From the NCBI RefSeq assembly GCF_036964905.1, contig NZ_JBALHR010000015.1:20281-84280 (forward strand): a stretch of 64,000 nucleotides of DNA. Direction: 5' to 3'. A program made the position numbers and the translations under genes. This document shows, one piece after another, positions 48,014-57,106 of the stretch. The DNA comes from Gemmobacter denitrificans. Lineage in GTDB: Bacteria > Pseudomonadota > Alphaproteobacteria > Rhodobacterales > Rhodobacteraceae. The notes under the pieces were generated by a model. That model saw only the letters and a program-made list of their open reading frames with translations. It ran no database searches and was not told the origin of the DNA. Within the stretch, counting starts at the first letter, position 1, and each line of letters opens with the position of its first letter.

Positions 48014-48999
48014 CCGAACCCGTTCTGAAAATCGACGATCTGCATGTGCGTTTCCCGTTGGGGCGCAGTCTGATGGACCGTCTGCAGGGGCGCCCGGGCC
48101 GGGTTGTCAGCGCATTGAACGGCGTGACGCTTGAGCTGTTCCGAGGCGAAACATTGGGCGTGGTGGGGGAGTCGGGCTGCGGCAAGTCAACGCTGGCCCG
48201 CGCGCTGGTGCGGCTGAACACGCCCAGTTCCGGCACGATCCTGCATGAGGGCCGCGATATTTTTGTCCGGCCCGAGATATCTTATCACCGGCGCGTCCAG
48301 ATGATGTTTCAGGACCCCCATTCCTCGCTCAACCCGCGGATGACCTGCGGCCAGATCCTGGCCGAAGCGCTGACTGTTCACAGGATGTGCAATCCCGACA
48401 GGGTTCCCGCCCGGATTGCCGAGCTGCTGGAACTGGTCCGGCTGCCGCAGGATGCCGCAGGCAAGTTGCCGCACCAGTTTTCTGGCGGCCAGCGCCAGCG
48501 CATTGCAATTGCGCGCGCCCTTTCTGTCGAGCCGGAGATCCTTGTGGCCGACGAACTGGTTTCGGCGCTGGACGTGTCGGTTCAGGCACAAGTGGTGAAC
48601 CTGCTGCTGGATCTGCAACAGCGGCTTGGATTGACCATTCTCTTCGTGGCCCATGATCTGCGCTTGGTCCGGCATGTCTCGAACCGTGTGGCAGTGATCT
48701 ATCTGGGTCGTATCGTCGAGATCGGCGATAGCGAAAGCGTCTTCCGGATGCCTGTGCATCCCTATTCGCGGGCGCTCTTGTCGGCGGCGCCGTCGCTGAA
48801 CCCTGACGAGCGCGGCAAGGCCGACCGCCTGCAGGGCGAGCTGCCTTCACCCTTGAACATCCCTTCCGGCTGTCCGTTCCATTTGCGTTGCCCCCTCGCG
48901 ACCGAACGGTGCAAGCTGGAACGCCCTGCGCTTCGCCCTGTCGCCGGGCGAGGTGAGGTCGCCTGTCACCTGTCCGAAGAGATCGCGAATGCCCAGTGA
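48010..48999 (+). CDS. Peptide ABC transporter ATPase, DppF type
   Basis: The 329-residue ATPase has Walker A GESGCGKS, FSGGQRQRIAIARAL and ILVADELVSALD. Its C-terminal cysteine region is CPFHLRCPLATERC. ATG 48010 is in the stop codon of the DppD-type gene; a longer frame would lie inside that gene. The aminopeptidase gene starts 11 bases before its end. Confidence 0.92.
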
Positions 49000-50788
49000 A
49001 TGCCTGAACCCGATCGCCCTTTTGCGGGCGCAGATGCGATTACAAGGTGTGGATGCGCTGATCGTTCCGCGGTTCGACGCGCATCAGGGCGAAGATGTCG
49101 CCCCCTGCGATGCGCGGCTGGCCTGGCTGACCGGCTTTAGTGGCTCGGCGGGCTTTGCCATCGTCACGCCCGAAACGGTGGAGATGTTCGTGGACGGGCG
49201 CTATACGGTTCAGGCTGCGCAGGAATGCCAGGGCGCGGAATTCAGGTTTCACCATCTTGTGCAGGACGCCCCTGACCGTTGGCTGGCTGCGGCCAATCCG
49301 GCCTGGAATGTCGGCTATGATGCGATGCTTTTGCCGCCCAGTTGGGCCGAGCGGTTCCGTGCGGGGCTTGACGATCGCCTGCGGGCCATGGACGGGAACG
49401 CCGTCGATGCCGTCTGGCATGACCGACCGGCCCCCCCGAACGCGCCGATCCGGCCCTTTCCGTTGCAGCTTGCCGGGCGCAGCCCTCTGGAAAAGCGCGC
49501 GGATCTGATGCGGGCCCTGGCCGAAGCCGGAGCCGATCTTCTGATCGAGACCCAGCCCGACAATATCGGCTGGTTCCTGAACCTGAGGGGCGGCGATTTC
49601 GCCCATGTTCCGGCGGCGCGGTCTTTTCTGGTGATCCGCGACGACGGTCACGGGAAACTTTTTGTCGATCCCTGCCAAATGACCGACGAACTTGTCGACG
49701 TCCTGCCCCGCTGGATTTCGGTCCGTCCGATCGGGTCCTTTCTGGCCGAGGCGGAAGCGCAGGTTTCGGCGGAACAGACGGTTCTTCTGGACCCCGATTT
49801 CACGCCCGATGCCGTTGTGCGACTGGTCGATCAGGCCCAGGCCCGCCAGTTGCGCCGGATCAGCCCATTGACCATGGCGAAGGCCATCAAGAACCCGGTC
49901 GAACGCGCCGGTACTCGGGCCTGCCATCTGCATGACGGCGTCGCGTTGACCGAATTCTGCGCGCAGATCGAACAGATGCTGCCCACGACCGAGCTTGCGG
50001 CAGAAGATCTCATCCTGTCGCTGCGGCGCAGAAATGACGGGTTCCTGATGACCAGCTTCCGGACCATTTCGGCTGCGGGGGCGAATGCAGCGATGTGTCA
50101 CTATGCCGCTTCGCCGGACAGCAATGCGCCGATCCGGGGCGGGACAACCTATCTGCTGGATTCCGGGGGCCAGTATGAAAGCGGCACCACCGATGCCACG
50201 CGATGCCTGGCGTTCGGTCCGGTCAGCCCAGCCTATCGCAAGGCCTACACGGCAGTGTTCAAGGCATTCCACGCCCTGATGACCTTGCGCTTTCCGGAGG
50301 GAACCAAAGGGCATCACATCGACGCCATCTGCCGCAGGCCGCTTTGGGATCTGGGCATGGACTATGACCACGGCACAGGGCATGGCGTGGGTCACAGTCT
50401 GTCGGTTCATGAAAGGCCGCTGCGCATTGGCAAGGAGGTCAACGACGTGAACATCGCCGCCGGCATGATCCTGACAGTCGAACCGGGCCATTATGTCGCA
50501 GGCGAATATGGCATCCGGATCGAAAATCAGGTCGAGGTTGTGCAATGCCCTGATGGCTTTCTTGAATTTTCGAACCTGACACTTGTACCAATCCAGCATG
50601 ACATGCTGGATCTGGGAAGCCTTTCGCCGGACCAGATCGGCTGGCTGATCGACTACAATCAGACCATCCGCGCCACACTTGGCCCGCTGCTGTCGCCCGC
50701 CGCCCTTGCATGGGTGGAGCGCAACGCGGCAATTCTGCCCACGCCGCACAGACTCACCCCCTTACGCCAAGAACTGACCAAGGTGTGA
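48989..50788 (+). CDS. Xaa-Pro aminopeptidase, long M24B form
   Basis: The 599-residue protein matches the long aminopeptidase P form, with two N-terminal creatinase-like domains and a pita-bread catalytic domain. Metal ligands can be placed: Asp in LLDSGGQYESGTTDATR (two), His in GTGHGVGH, Glu in TVEPGHY and Glu in RIENQVEV. It should remove N-terminal residues before proline in imported peptides. No signal peptide, so cytoplasmic. ATG 48989 is preferred over an upstream in-frame ATG lying deeper in the DppF gene. Confidence 0.92.
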   Translation: MPSECLNPIALLRAQMRLQGVDALIVPRFDAHQGEDVAPCDARLAWLTGFSGSAGFAIVTPETVEMFVDGRYTVQAAQECQGAEFRFHHLVQDAPDRWLAAANPAWNVGYDAMLLPPSWAERFRAGLDDRLRAMDGNAVDAVWHDRPAPPNAPIRPFPLQLAGRSPLEKRADLMRALAEAGADLLIETQPDNIGWFLNLRGGDFAHVPAARSFLVIRDDGHGKLFVDPCQMTDELVDVLPRWISVRPIGSFLAEAEAQVSAEQTVLLDPDFTPDAVVRLVDQAQARQLRRISPLTMAKAIKNPVERAGTRACHLHDGVALTEFCAQIEQMLPTTELAAEDLILSLRRRNDGFLMTSFRTISAAGANAAMCHYAASPDSNAPIRGGTTYLLDSGGQYESGTTDATRCLAFGPVSPAYRKAYTAVFKAFHALMTLRFPEGTKGHHIDAICRRPLWDLGMDYDHGTGHGVGHSLSVHERPLRIGKEVNDVNIAAGMILTVEPGHYVAGEYGIRIENQVEVVQCPDGFLEFSNLTLVPIQHDMLDLGSLSPDQIGWLIDYNQTIRATLGPLLSPAALAWVERNAAILPTPHRLTPLRQELTKV

Positions 50789-50789
50789 C

Positions 50790-51944
50790 ATGACCCAATT
50801 TGACAAGGCGCTGCTGGATTTCACGCGGGTATCCTGCCCTGGCATCAGCGATGACGAACACCGCGCGCGGCTGGCTGCCTTGCGCAAGTCGATGCAGGTG
50901 CAGGGGATCTCTGCGGTCTGGCTGGATGCCTCGGCTTCGCTGACCTATTACTGCGGTATCAGCCTTGGCTTGTCCGAGCGTATTCATGGTGCGCTGGTCA
51001 AGGCCGACGGCACCCTGATCTATGTCACCCCGCAGTTCGAACGGCCCAAGCTTGAAACCCTGGTACGCCTGCCGGGAGAGTTTCTGGTCTGGGAGGAGGA
51101 CGAGGACCCGTTCGAGGGCATCGGCCGCGCCGTGTCAGGGCGGGTGGCCGTTGATCCGGCCACCCCCTTCCGCTTTGCCGATCGGTTCCAGAGACTGGCC
51201 GGCGTGTCCGTGCAAAGTGCCGAGGATCTGGTTCTGGGCCAACGCGCGATCAAGTCTCCGACCGAGATCGCCCTGATGCAGCACGCCATGGATGTCAGTT
51301 TCCAGGTTCAAAAGGCTGTCTATGCCGGTCTTCGGGATGGCATTTCTGCGAAAGAGGTCTGCGAGTTCATCGCGGCTGCGCATCGTGCCGCAGGGCTCCA
51401 CCATGTCTTTGCGGCCGCACAATTCGGCGAAGCGACGGCCTATCCGCATGGGGTGCCCTACGAACAGCGTCTGTCGCGCGGCGATCTCGTGCTGATCGAC
51501 CTTGGTGCGAGTCTGCACGGCTATCATTCTGACATCACGCGCTGCTATGCCTTCGGTCCACCATCTGACCGGCAACGCTTTCTCTGGAATGCCGAGAAAT
51601 CGGCCCAGGCGGCCGCGATGGCCGCAGTGAAGCCCGGAGCCACCTGCCGATCGGTCGATCAGGCGGCGCGATCCTCGCTGGAAAAGGCGGGCTTCGGGCC
51701 TGGCTATGCCGTTCCCGGTCTGCCGCATCGCACGGGCCACGGCATCGGGCTTGAACTGCACGAACGCCCCTGGATTGTCGGCAGCGATGACACTGTATTG
51801 GTTCCGGGCATGTGCTTCTCGATCGAACCCATGCTTTGCGTCTATGGCGAAGGTGGCGTTCGTCTTGAAGACATCATCTACATGACCGAAAGCGGCGGTC
51901 GATCCTTCTGCACCCCAGCTGCTGAAATCGACGCCCCCTTCTGA
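50790..51944 (+). CDS. M24 family metallopeptidase (Xaa-Pro dipeptidase-like)
   Basis: The 384-residue protein has an N-terminal creatinase-like domain and a catalytic domain with metal ligands LIDLGASLHGYHSDITR (two Asp), HRTGHGIGLELHE, FSIEPM and VRLEDI. It starts 1 base after the aminopeptidase stop. Together the two enzymes suggest use of proline-rich or N-blocked peptides. A creatinase or other C-N hydrolase role in the same fold cannot be excluded. Confidence 0.88.
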   Translation: MTQFDKALLDFTRVSCPGISDDEHRARLAALRKSMQVQGISAVWLDASASLTYYCGISLGLSERIHGALVKADGTLIYVTPQFERPKLETLVRLPGEFLVWEEDEDPFEGIGRAVSGRVAVDPATPFRFADRFQRLAGVSVQSAEDLVLGQRAIKSPTEIALMQHAMDVSFQVQKAVYAGLRDGISAKEVCEFIAAAHRAAGLHHVFAAAQFGEATAYPHGVPYEQRLSRGDLVLIDLGASLHGYHSDITRCYAFGPPSDRQRFLWNAEKSAQAAAMAAVKPGATCRSVDQAARSSLEKAGFGPGYAVPGLPHRTGHGIGLELHERPWIVGSDDTVLVPGMCFSIEPMLCVYGEGGVRLEDIIYMTESGGRSFCTPAAEIDAPF

Positions 51945-52102
51945 GGGGATCAGAACGAAGGGCCGACCGGAAAATCCTGCAGGCAAACCTTCCCGAGAAA
52001 GCCGATCCAGAACGCGAAAACAACTTTGTCGGTCGCCATGTCTGGCCCTTGCGCTGCCTTTGGGCGCAGGGGCGCATTGCGTGCCAAAGTGGGTTTTGCG
52101 CT

Positions 52103-53551
52103 TTACCGATCCGCCATGCTGGCCGCAGTATGGGCCATGAGTCCGACACCTTCGGCGATGCGATCTTCGGCGATGGAGGAATAGCCCATCCTGAAGTGGC
52201 GACAGACGCTGGCCGGGGCAGAAAAGAAGGGGTGCCCCGGTTCAATAAGCACACCACGGGGGCGCAGGGCTTCGGCAAGGCTGGCACTGTCGATGGCCTG
52301 CGGTGCCGTGACCCAAAGGCTTGACCCTCCATGCCGCGCCGCCCCGGCAATGTCGAACCCTGTGCCCTGTAGGGCCGATACCAGAACTTCGCGGCGGCGG
52401 CGAAACGTCTCGCGCAGCCGAACAAGATGGGCATCGTAATGGCCCAGAGCCAGAAAATAGCCCGTAACCCGCTGCATGTGTCCGGGCGCCTGACGCAGCA
52501 TTATCGCTCGCAGGGCCCGTGCTTGCCGGATGAACGGCTCAGGCCCCACCAGAAATCCGATCCGCAACCCCGGGAAAAGCGATTTCGAAAAGCTGCCGAT
52601 ATAGATCACCCGACCCGAGCCATCCAGAGATTTGAGCGAAGGGGAGGGGGGTTCGAGAAAGCTCATTTCGGTTTCGTAATCATCCTCGATCACGATGAAA
52701 TCGCTGGCATCTGCGGCCGCCAGCAGGGCACGGCGACGCTCCATCGTCATCGTGATGCCGGATGGAATCGAATGGCTTGGCGTTACCATGACAAGCCCTG
52801 TGTCCGGTGGCAGGTCAGACGGATTCAGGCCGTTGGCATCTGGCACCACGAAGCGGACCGGCATCCCGTGCAGGCGCAGACATTCGGAAAAATCGGGAAA
52901 CCCCGGATCTTCGACCACCCCTGCGCGTTCGGGCAGAGCCAGAAGATGCACCGCGATCCACAGGGCATTCTGTGCCCCCAGTGTGATGAGCACCTCGTCC
53001 GGCCGGGCACGGATGCCGCGCCGCGGCAAGGTGTTGCGGCAGATGTAATCCACAAGGACCGGGTCGTCCTTCGTCAGGCTGTCATCGGCCAGTTCGGCAA
53101 AATCACGGGCGCCAAGTGCGCGGCGTGCGCAATCGCGCCATGCCGCATGGTCGAACAGTTTCGGGTCTGCCTGTCCATAGATGAACGGGAAGGGGTAGCT
53201 GCGCCAGTCGACGGGTTTGACGATGCGCCGCCTGCGGGTGAGATCGGGGAGGCGCAGCACCCAATCCACGCGGCTTTGTGCCGTCAGATCACTGGCTGCC
53301 AGTCGCCGGTGTGGCACCTTTTGTGACACCGCGTAGCCTGACCGGGGCAGGCTGTCCAGATAGCCCTGGGCCACAAGTTCCTGATAAACCAGCGTTACAG
53401 TAAGACGCGAGATACCAAGATGCGCTGCCAGCTTGCGGCTGGATGGCATCAGGGTTCCTGGCGTGGCCCTAGTGTCCAGCAACACCGAAATGATCGAGGT
53501 CGCAAGTTGCATCTGGAGCGACTCGTGCCTGCGCCGGTCAACAAAAAACAT
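52103..53551 (-). CDS. tauR: MocR-family regulator, probable TauR
   Basis: The 482-residue protein fuses a GntR winged helix (LMPSSRKLAAHLGISRLTVTLVYQELVAQGYL) to an aminotransferase-like domain. The PLP lysine is in YIGSFSKSLFPGLRIG. MocR proteins with this build activate taurine genes in Rhodobacteraceae (TauR). It is divergent from the taurine TRAP operon. ATG 53551 is preferred by family alignment (MFFVDRR); an in-frame GTG at 53581 is possible. The 158 bases downstream hold no gene. Confidence 0.85.
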   Translation of the reverse strand: MFFVDRRRHESLQMQLATSIISVLLDTRATPGTLMPSSRKLAAHLGISRLTVTLVYQELVAQGYLDSLPRSGYAVSQKVPHRRLAASDLTAQSRVDWVLRLPDLTRRRRIVKPVDWRSYPFPFIYGQADPKLFDHAAWRDCARRALGARDFAELADDSLTKDDPVLVDYICRNTLPRRGIRARPDEVLITLGAQNALWIAVHLLALPERAGVVEDPGFPDFSECLRLHGMPVRFVVPDANGLNPSDLPPDTGLVMVTPSHSIPSGITMTMERRRALLAAADASDFIVIEDDYETEMSFLEPPSPSLKSLDGSGRVIYIGSFSKSLFPGLRIGFLVGPEPFIRQARALRAIMLRQAPGHMQRVTGYFLALGHYDAHLVRLRETFRRRREVLVSALQGTGFDIAGAARHGGSSLWVTAPQAIDSASLAEALRPRGVLIEPGHPFFSAPASVCRHFRMGYSSIAEDRIAEGVGLMAHTAASMADR

Positions 53552-53587
53552 GTCTGCAGAAAGCTGGTTTTGGCGTGGCACGCTGAT

Positions 53588-53615
53588 CTGGACCTATTCT
53601 TGTATCCATCTGGAT
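53588..53615. promoter_or_regulatory. Putative TauR binding site: CTGGAC-type direct repeats
   Basis: In the tauR-tauK gap there are two direct repeats, CTGGAC (53588-53593) and CTGGAT (53610-53615), 22 bases apart, i.e. two helix turns. TauR of Rhodobacter capsulatus is reported to bind CTGGAC-type direct repeats. The second copy runs into TATAAA. The layout fits an activator site for the tauK operon. Confidence 0.6.
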
Positions 53616-53691
53616 ATAAACCCGGCGTGCATGGCGTGGCAAGGAGTCGCAGTCCGACCAAATGAGAGTCGGTTGTTCTGGGAGGAACTCG

Positions 53692-54702
53692 ATGACCTTT
53701 TCGCTCCGCACGCTGCGCCGTGCGTCCGTTTTCGCCATGCTGCTTGCAACCGCCATGCCCGCCCATGCCGATGAATTCCGTATCGCAGTGGGGGATGGTG
53801 CGGGGGGCACGCAAGAGGCGCTTGGCCTTGCCTTCGTCAAGGCACTTGAAGAAAAGAGCGACGGCAAGCACAGCGCCAAACTGTTCCTGAACGGCCAACT
53901 GGGCGACGAACAGGATACCGTGACCGCAGCCGCGACCGGGACGCTGGATTTCTCGATCCTTGCGATCAACAACATCACGCCTTTTTCGCCTTCTGTCGGA
54001 ACGCTGACGCTGCCCTATGTCATCCTGTCGCTGGAGGATGCCGAGAAGATCACCCAGGGCGAGATCGGCCAGCAGATGGTTGAAAAGACCATCGAGGATG
54101 CAGGCGTGCGCATCATTGGCTGGGCCTATTCGGGGTTCCGCGTGCTGACCAATTCCAAAAAGCCGGTCACAACAGTGGCCGATTTGCAAGACCTTGTGGT
54201 GCGCGTTCCCAAGAACGAGATCATGATCGAAACCTACAAGTCCTGGGGCATCAATCCGACCCCGATGGCTTGGTCTGAAACCTTTGCGGCGCTGCAGCAA
54301 AAGGTCGTGGACGGGCAGGATAATCCCTACATGACCGTTCACGCGATGAAGTTCGACGAGGTGCAGAAATATGTCACCAACATCCGCTACATCTTCTCGA
54401 TCGAGCCGCTGATCGTTTCTGAGCAACTGTTCCAAAGCCTGAGCGCCGAAGAACAGGCCGCTGTCATCGCAGCCGGGCAAGAGGCTACGCTGGCTTCGGG
54501 GCAGTTCCTGCGGGCGCAGGAAGCGTCGATCAAGGAACAACTGGTCGCCAATGGGATGGAGATCAGCGACCCCGCCGATGGCGAGGCAGAGTTTATCGAG
54601 CGGGCAACCACGGCAGTCTGGCCCAAATTCTATGACAGCATCGGTGGCAAGGATGTCCTGAATGGAGTCCTAACCGCACTCGGCCGCTCAGCCGTCGAGT
54701 GA
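53692..54702 (+). CDS. tauK: TRAP transporter solute-binding protein, probable taurine-specific TauK
   Basis: The 336-residue DctP-family protein has a signal peptide ending around MPAHADE. It contains LFLNGQLGDEQDTVTAAATGTLDF and VVRVPKNEIMIETYKSWGINPTPM, the latter with the arginine that binds a substrate acid group in TRAP proteins. ATG 53692 follows GGGAGGA. The taurine assignment comes from the operon (TauR, TauXY, Xsc); isethionate is an alternative ligand. Confidence 0.85.
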   Translation: MTFSLRTLRRASVFAMLLATAMPAHADEFRIAVGDGAGGTQEALGLAFVKALEEKSDGKHSAKLFLNGQLGDEQDTVTAAATGTLDFSILAINNITPFSPSVGTLTLPYVILSLEDAEKITQGEIGQQMVEKTIEDAGVRIIGWAYSGFRVLTNSKKPVTTVADLQDLVVRVPKNEIMIETYKSWGINPTPMAWSETFAALQQKVVDGQDNPYMTVHAMKFDEVQKYVTNIRYIFSIEPLIVSEQLFQSLSAEEQAAVIAAGQEATLASGQFLRAQEASIKEQLVANGMEISDPADGEAEFIERATTAVWPKFYDSIGGKDVLNGVLTALGRSAVE

Positions 54703-54711
54703 TCGCCGCCC

Positions 54712-54737
54712 GGGGCCGCATGCCTCGTCGCGGCCCC
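54712..54737 (+). terminator. Hairpin after the TRAP binding-protein gene
   Basis: An 8-base-pair perfect stem, GGGGCCGC/GCGGCCCC with a 10-base loop, sits 10 bases after the tauK stop and before tauL. No T run follows. By position it probably tunes the ratio of binding protein to membrane subunits. Confidence 0.5.
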
Positions 54738-54767
54738 ATTCCTGCCGCCTTGTAACAAGGGTCAGCC

Positions 54768-55304
54768 ATGTCATCCTTCTGGCGCCATCTCGACAAGCTG
54801 GAAAGCTATATCTGTCAGCTTCTGCTTGCCGCCTTCGTCTGCCTCCTGTTCGTGCAGATCGTCGCGCGGTCAGTCTTCGGCAATTCCATCACCTGGATCG
54901 AGGAACTGTCGGTCTTCATGTTCGTCTGGTTTGCCTATTTCGGAGCCAGCTATGCCGCGCGAATGTATGCGCATAACCGGGTGTCCTTTCACCTGAGCCG
55001 TCTGCCCCGCCGCATCGCGCGCTGGATCGAGGCTGCGGGCGATCTGGTCTGGGTGGGCTTCAATCTGATCTTCATCCGCTATGCCGTGGAATATCTCAGC
55101 CTCATGAAACCTTTCGTGAAGGCACAGACGCTGGGCTGGCCCATGAAATGGGTGATGCTGGTACTGCCCGTAGCCTTTGCGCTGATGACGCTACGAATCT
55201 TGCAGGTGAATTACCTCAAGCTGGTCTTGGGTCAGGATCCGCGCGATCCCGATGAGGTGGACATTGCGGCACTTGCGGCGACGGCAAAGCCGGAGGTTGC
55301 GTGA
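54768..55304 (+). CDS. tauL: TRAP transporter small membrane subunit, probable TauL
   Basis: The 178-residue DctQ-type protein has four hydrophobic segments and the family pattern WIEELSVFMFVWFAYFGASYA. It overlaps the large subunit gene by 4 bases. Identity as TauL rests on the taurine genes around it. Confidence 0.85.
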   Translation: MSSFWRHLDKLESYICQLLLAAFVCLLFVQIVARSVFGNSITWIEELSVFMFVWFAYFGASYAARMYAHNRVSFHLSRLPRRIARWIEAAGDLVWVGFNLIFIRYAVEYLSLMKPFVKAQTLGWPMKWVMLVLPVAFALMTLRILQVNYLKLVLGQDPRDPDEVDIAALAATAKPEVA

Positions 55305-56644
55305 TGGGTGCCGATATCACGCTGATTCTGTTTGGAACCTTCTTCCTCTTGATGGTGCTGGGTGCGCCGATCTCGGTCGGACTTGGGGTCTCGGCGCTCT
55401 CGGCCATGTGGTATCTGGGCGATAACCCGATCAAGATGGTGCAGATCGCCTTTTCCTCGGTCGGGGCCTTCCCGCTGATGGCGCTGCCTGCCTTCATCCT
55501 TGTCGGGGCGTTGATGGAGGCGGCAGGCATCTCGCGTCGTCTCATTACTGTCGCCGAAAGCCTTGCCGGTCCGTTCACCGGCGGAATTTCCGCCGCGACT
55601 GTGGTCGCCTGTCTGTTCTTCGGCGCGATTTCCGGCTCTGGGCCTGCGACCACGGCTGCGGTGGGCATGCTGATGATCCCGGCCATGGTGCGCGCGGGCT
55701 ATGCCAAGGGTTATGGCGCTGCGGTCACCGCAGCGTCGGGCGGGCTGGGTATCGTGATCCCACCCTCTATTCCGATGGTGATCTTCGGCATCTCGGCGAT
55801 GGGGATGCAGCCCCCGGCCGAAGCTGTCGAGCAATTCGGCGCCTTCCAGACAGTTTCGATTTCCAAACTGTTCATCGCAGGCTTCCTGCCCGGCGTCCTG
55901 ATGGCCTGCGGGCTGCTGGTGATGAATTGGCTGCGTTGCCGGGCGGCGGGGTATCGCGGCGGTGGTGAGCCGTTGTCGGCCACGCATATTCTGGAGGCCT
56001 GTCGCAAGGGGTTCTGGTCGCTTATGGCCCCCGTGGTGATCCTGGGTGGCATCTATGCAGGACTGTTCACCCCGACCGAAGCTGCCATTGTCGCCATTGC
56101 CTATACGCTGTTCGTCGGCATCTTCCTCTATCGCGAAATCCGACTGTCCGAAGTGATGAAGGCGTTGGAGGCCACCACATGGCTTACGGGTCGTGTGCTT
56201 CTGGTGCTGTTCACCGCCACGATTTTTGGCCGGATCCTGGTCGAGAACCAGATCCCTGCACAAATTGCCGACGCAATGCTGGGCCTGACACAGAACATCG
56301 CCGTGATCTGGGCGTTGATCATCGTCTTCCTGCTGTTCGTCGGCATGTTCATGGAGACGCTGGCCGCCATCATGATCCTCGTGCCGGTGATGCTGCCCGT
56401 GGCCTATTCGGTGGGGATCGACCCGATCCATTTCGGCATCGTGATGATCTGCACGCTGTCGGTCGGCTTTCAGACCCCACCCTTAGGCGAAAACCTGTTC
56501 ATCGCCTCTGGCATTTCCAAAGTGTCGATCGAGGAAATCTCGCTGCGGGCGCTGCCCTTTGCCGCCGCCAGCACCGCGATGATCGCCGTGATCGCCACTT
56601 TCCCCGAGATCGCGCTCTGGCTGCCCCGTGTGATGGGCTACTGA
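55301..56644 (+). CDS. tauM: TRAP transporter large membrane subunit, probable TauM
   Basis: The 447-residue DctM-type protein has a dozen or so hydrophobic segments and the signatures FGAISGSGPATTAAVG and ASGGLGIVIPPSIPMVIFG near residues 108-165. LSVGFQTPPLGENLF lies near the C-terminus. It forms the sodium-coupled pore with the small subunit. Confidence 0.88.
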   Translation: MMGADITLILFGTFFLLMVLGAPISVGLGVSALSAMWYLGDNPIKMVQIAFSSVGAFPLMALPAFILVGALMEAAGISRRLITVAESLAGPFTGGISAATVVACLFFGAISGSGPATTAAVGMLMIPAMVRAGYAKGYGAAVTAASGGLGIVIPPSIPMVIFGISAMGMQPPAEAVEQFGAFQTVSISKLFIAGFLPGVLMACGLLVMNWLRCRAAGYRGGGEPLSATHILEACRKGFWSLMAPVVILGGIYAGLFTPTEAAIVAIAYTLFVGIFLYREIRLSEVMKALEATTWLTGRVLLVLFTATIFGRILVENQIPAQIADAMLGLTQNIAVIWALIIVFLLFVGMFMETLAAIMILVPVMLPVAYSVGIDPIHFGIVMICTLSVGFQTPPLGENLFIASGISKVSIEEISLRALPFAAASTAMIAVIATFPEIALWLPRVMGY

Positions 56645-56653
56645 GCCACCCCT

Positions 56654-56676
56654 CCCTCGCCCTGTCCGGGCGGGGG
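56654..56676 (+). terminator. Hairpin between TRAP genes and tauX
   Basis: CCCTCGCCC/GGGCGGGGG forms a 9-base-pair stem (one T-G pair) with a TGTCC loop, 9 bases after the tauM stop. It is not followed by a T run. It may separate transporter from catabolic transcripts in abundance. Confidence 0.4.
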
Positions 56677-56695
56677 CAACCCGAAAGGACCAAGC

Positions 56696-57079
56696 ATGAC
56701 CCTGACCGCCGATGACCTGAAGGCCACTTTTGACGCCTTCAACCGCCACGACATTGATGCCGTGATGACCCATTTTGCCGAAGACTGTGTCTTTACGACG
56801 GTCGCCGGCCCGGATGTGTTCGGCACCCGGATCGAAGGCTGTGAGGCCATTGCGAAGGCCTTTGTCGCGGTCTGGACCGCCATGCCTGATGCTGAATGGT
56901 CCGATCATCAGCATTTTGTCTGCGGTGACCGGGCCGTTTCCGAATGGACCTTTCGTGGCACGGATGCCCAGGGACGCCGGACCGAGGCGCAGGGCGTGGA
57001 CCTGTTCACCATCCGCAACGGTAAACTGGCGATGAAGCAGGCGTTTCGCAAGCAGCGCCCGATCATCGAGACCCGCTGA
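56696..57079 (+). CDS. tauX: SnoaL/NTF2-like protein, probable taurine dehydrogenase small subunit TauX
   Basis: The 127-residue protein has an NTF2-like cone fold pattern (LKATFDAFNRHDIDAVMTHFAEDCVF and WTAMPDAEW) with a C-terminal GKLAMKQAFRKQRP. By position directly before the DAO-type oxidoreductase in an xsc operon it corresponds to TauX, the small subunit of cytochrome-linked taurine dehydrogenase. The link of fold to subunit is inference from synteny. Confidence 0.7.
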   Translation: MTLTADDLKATFDAFNRHDIDAVMTHFAEDCVFTTVAGPDVFGTRIEGCEAIAKAFVAVWTAMPDAEWSDHQHFVCGDRAVSEWTFRGTDAQGRRTEAQGVDLFTIRNGKLAMKQAFRKQRPIIETR

Positions 57080-57106
57080 TTTCCCCAAAATGACAGGACT
57101 CGTGCA

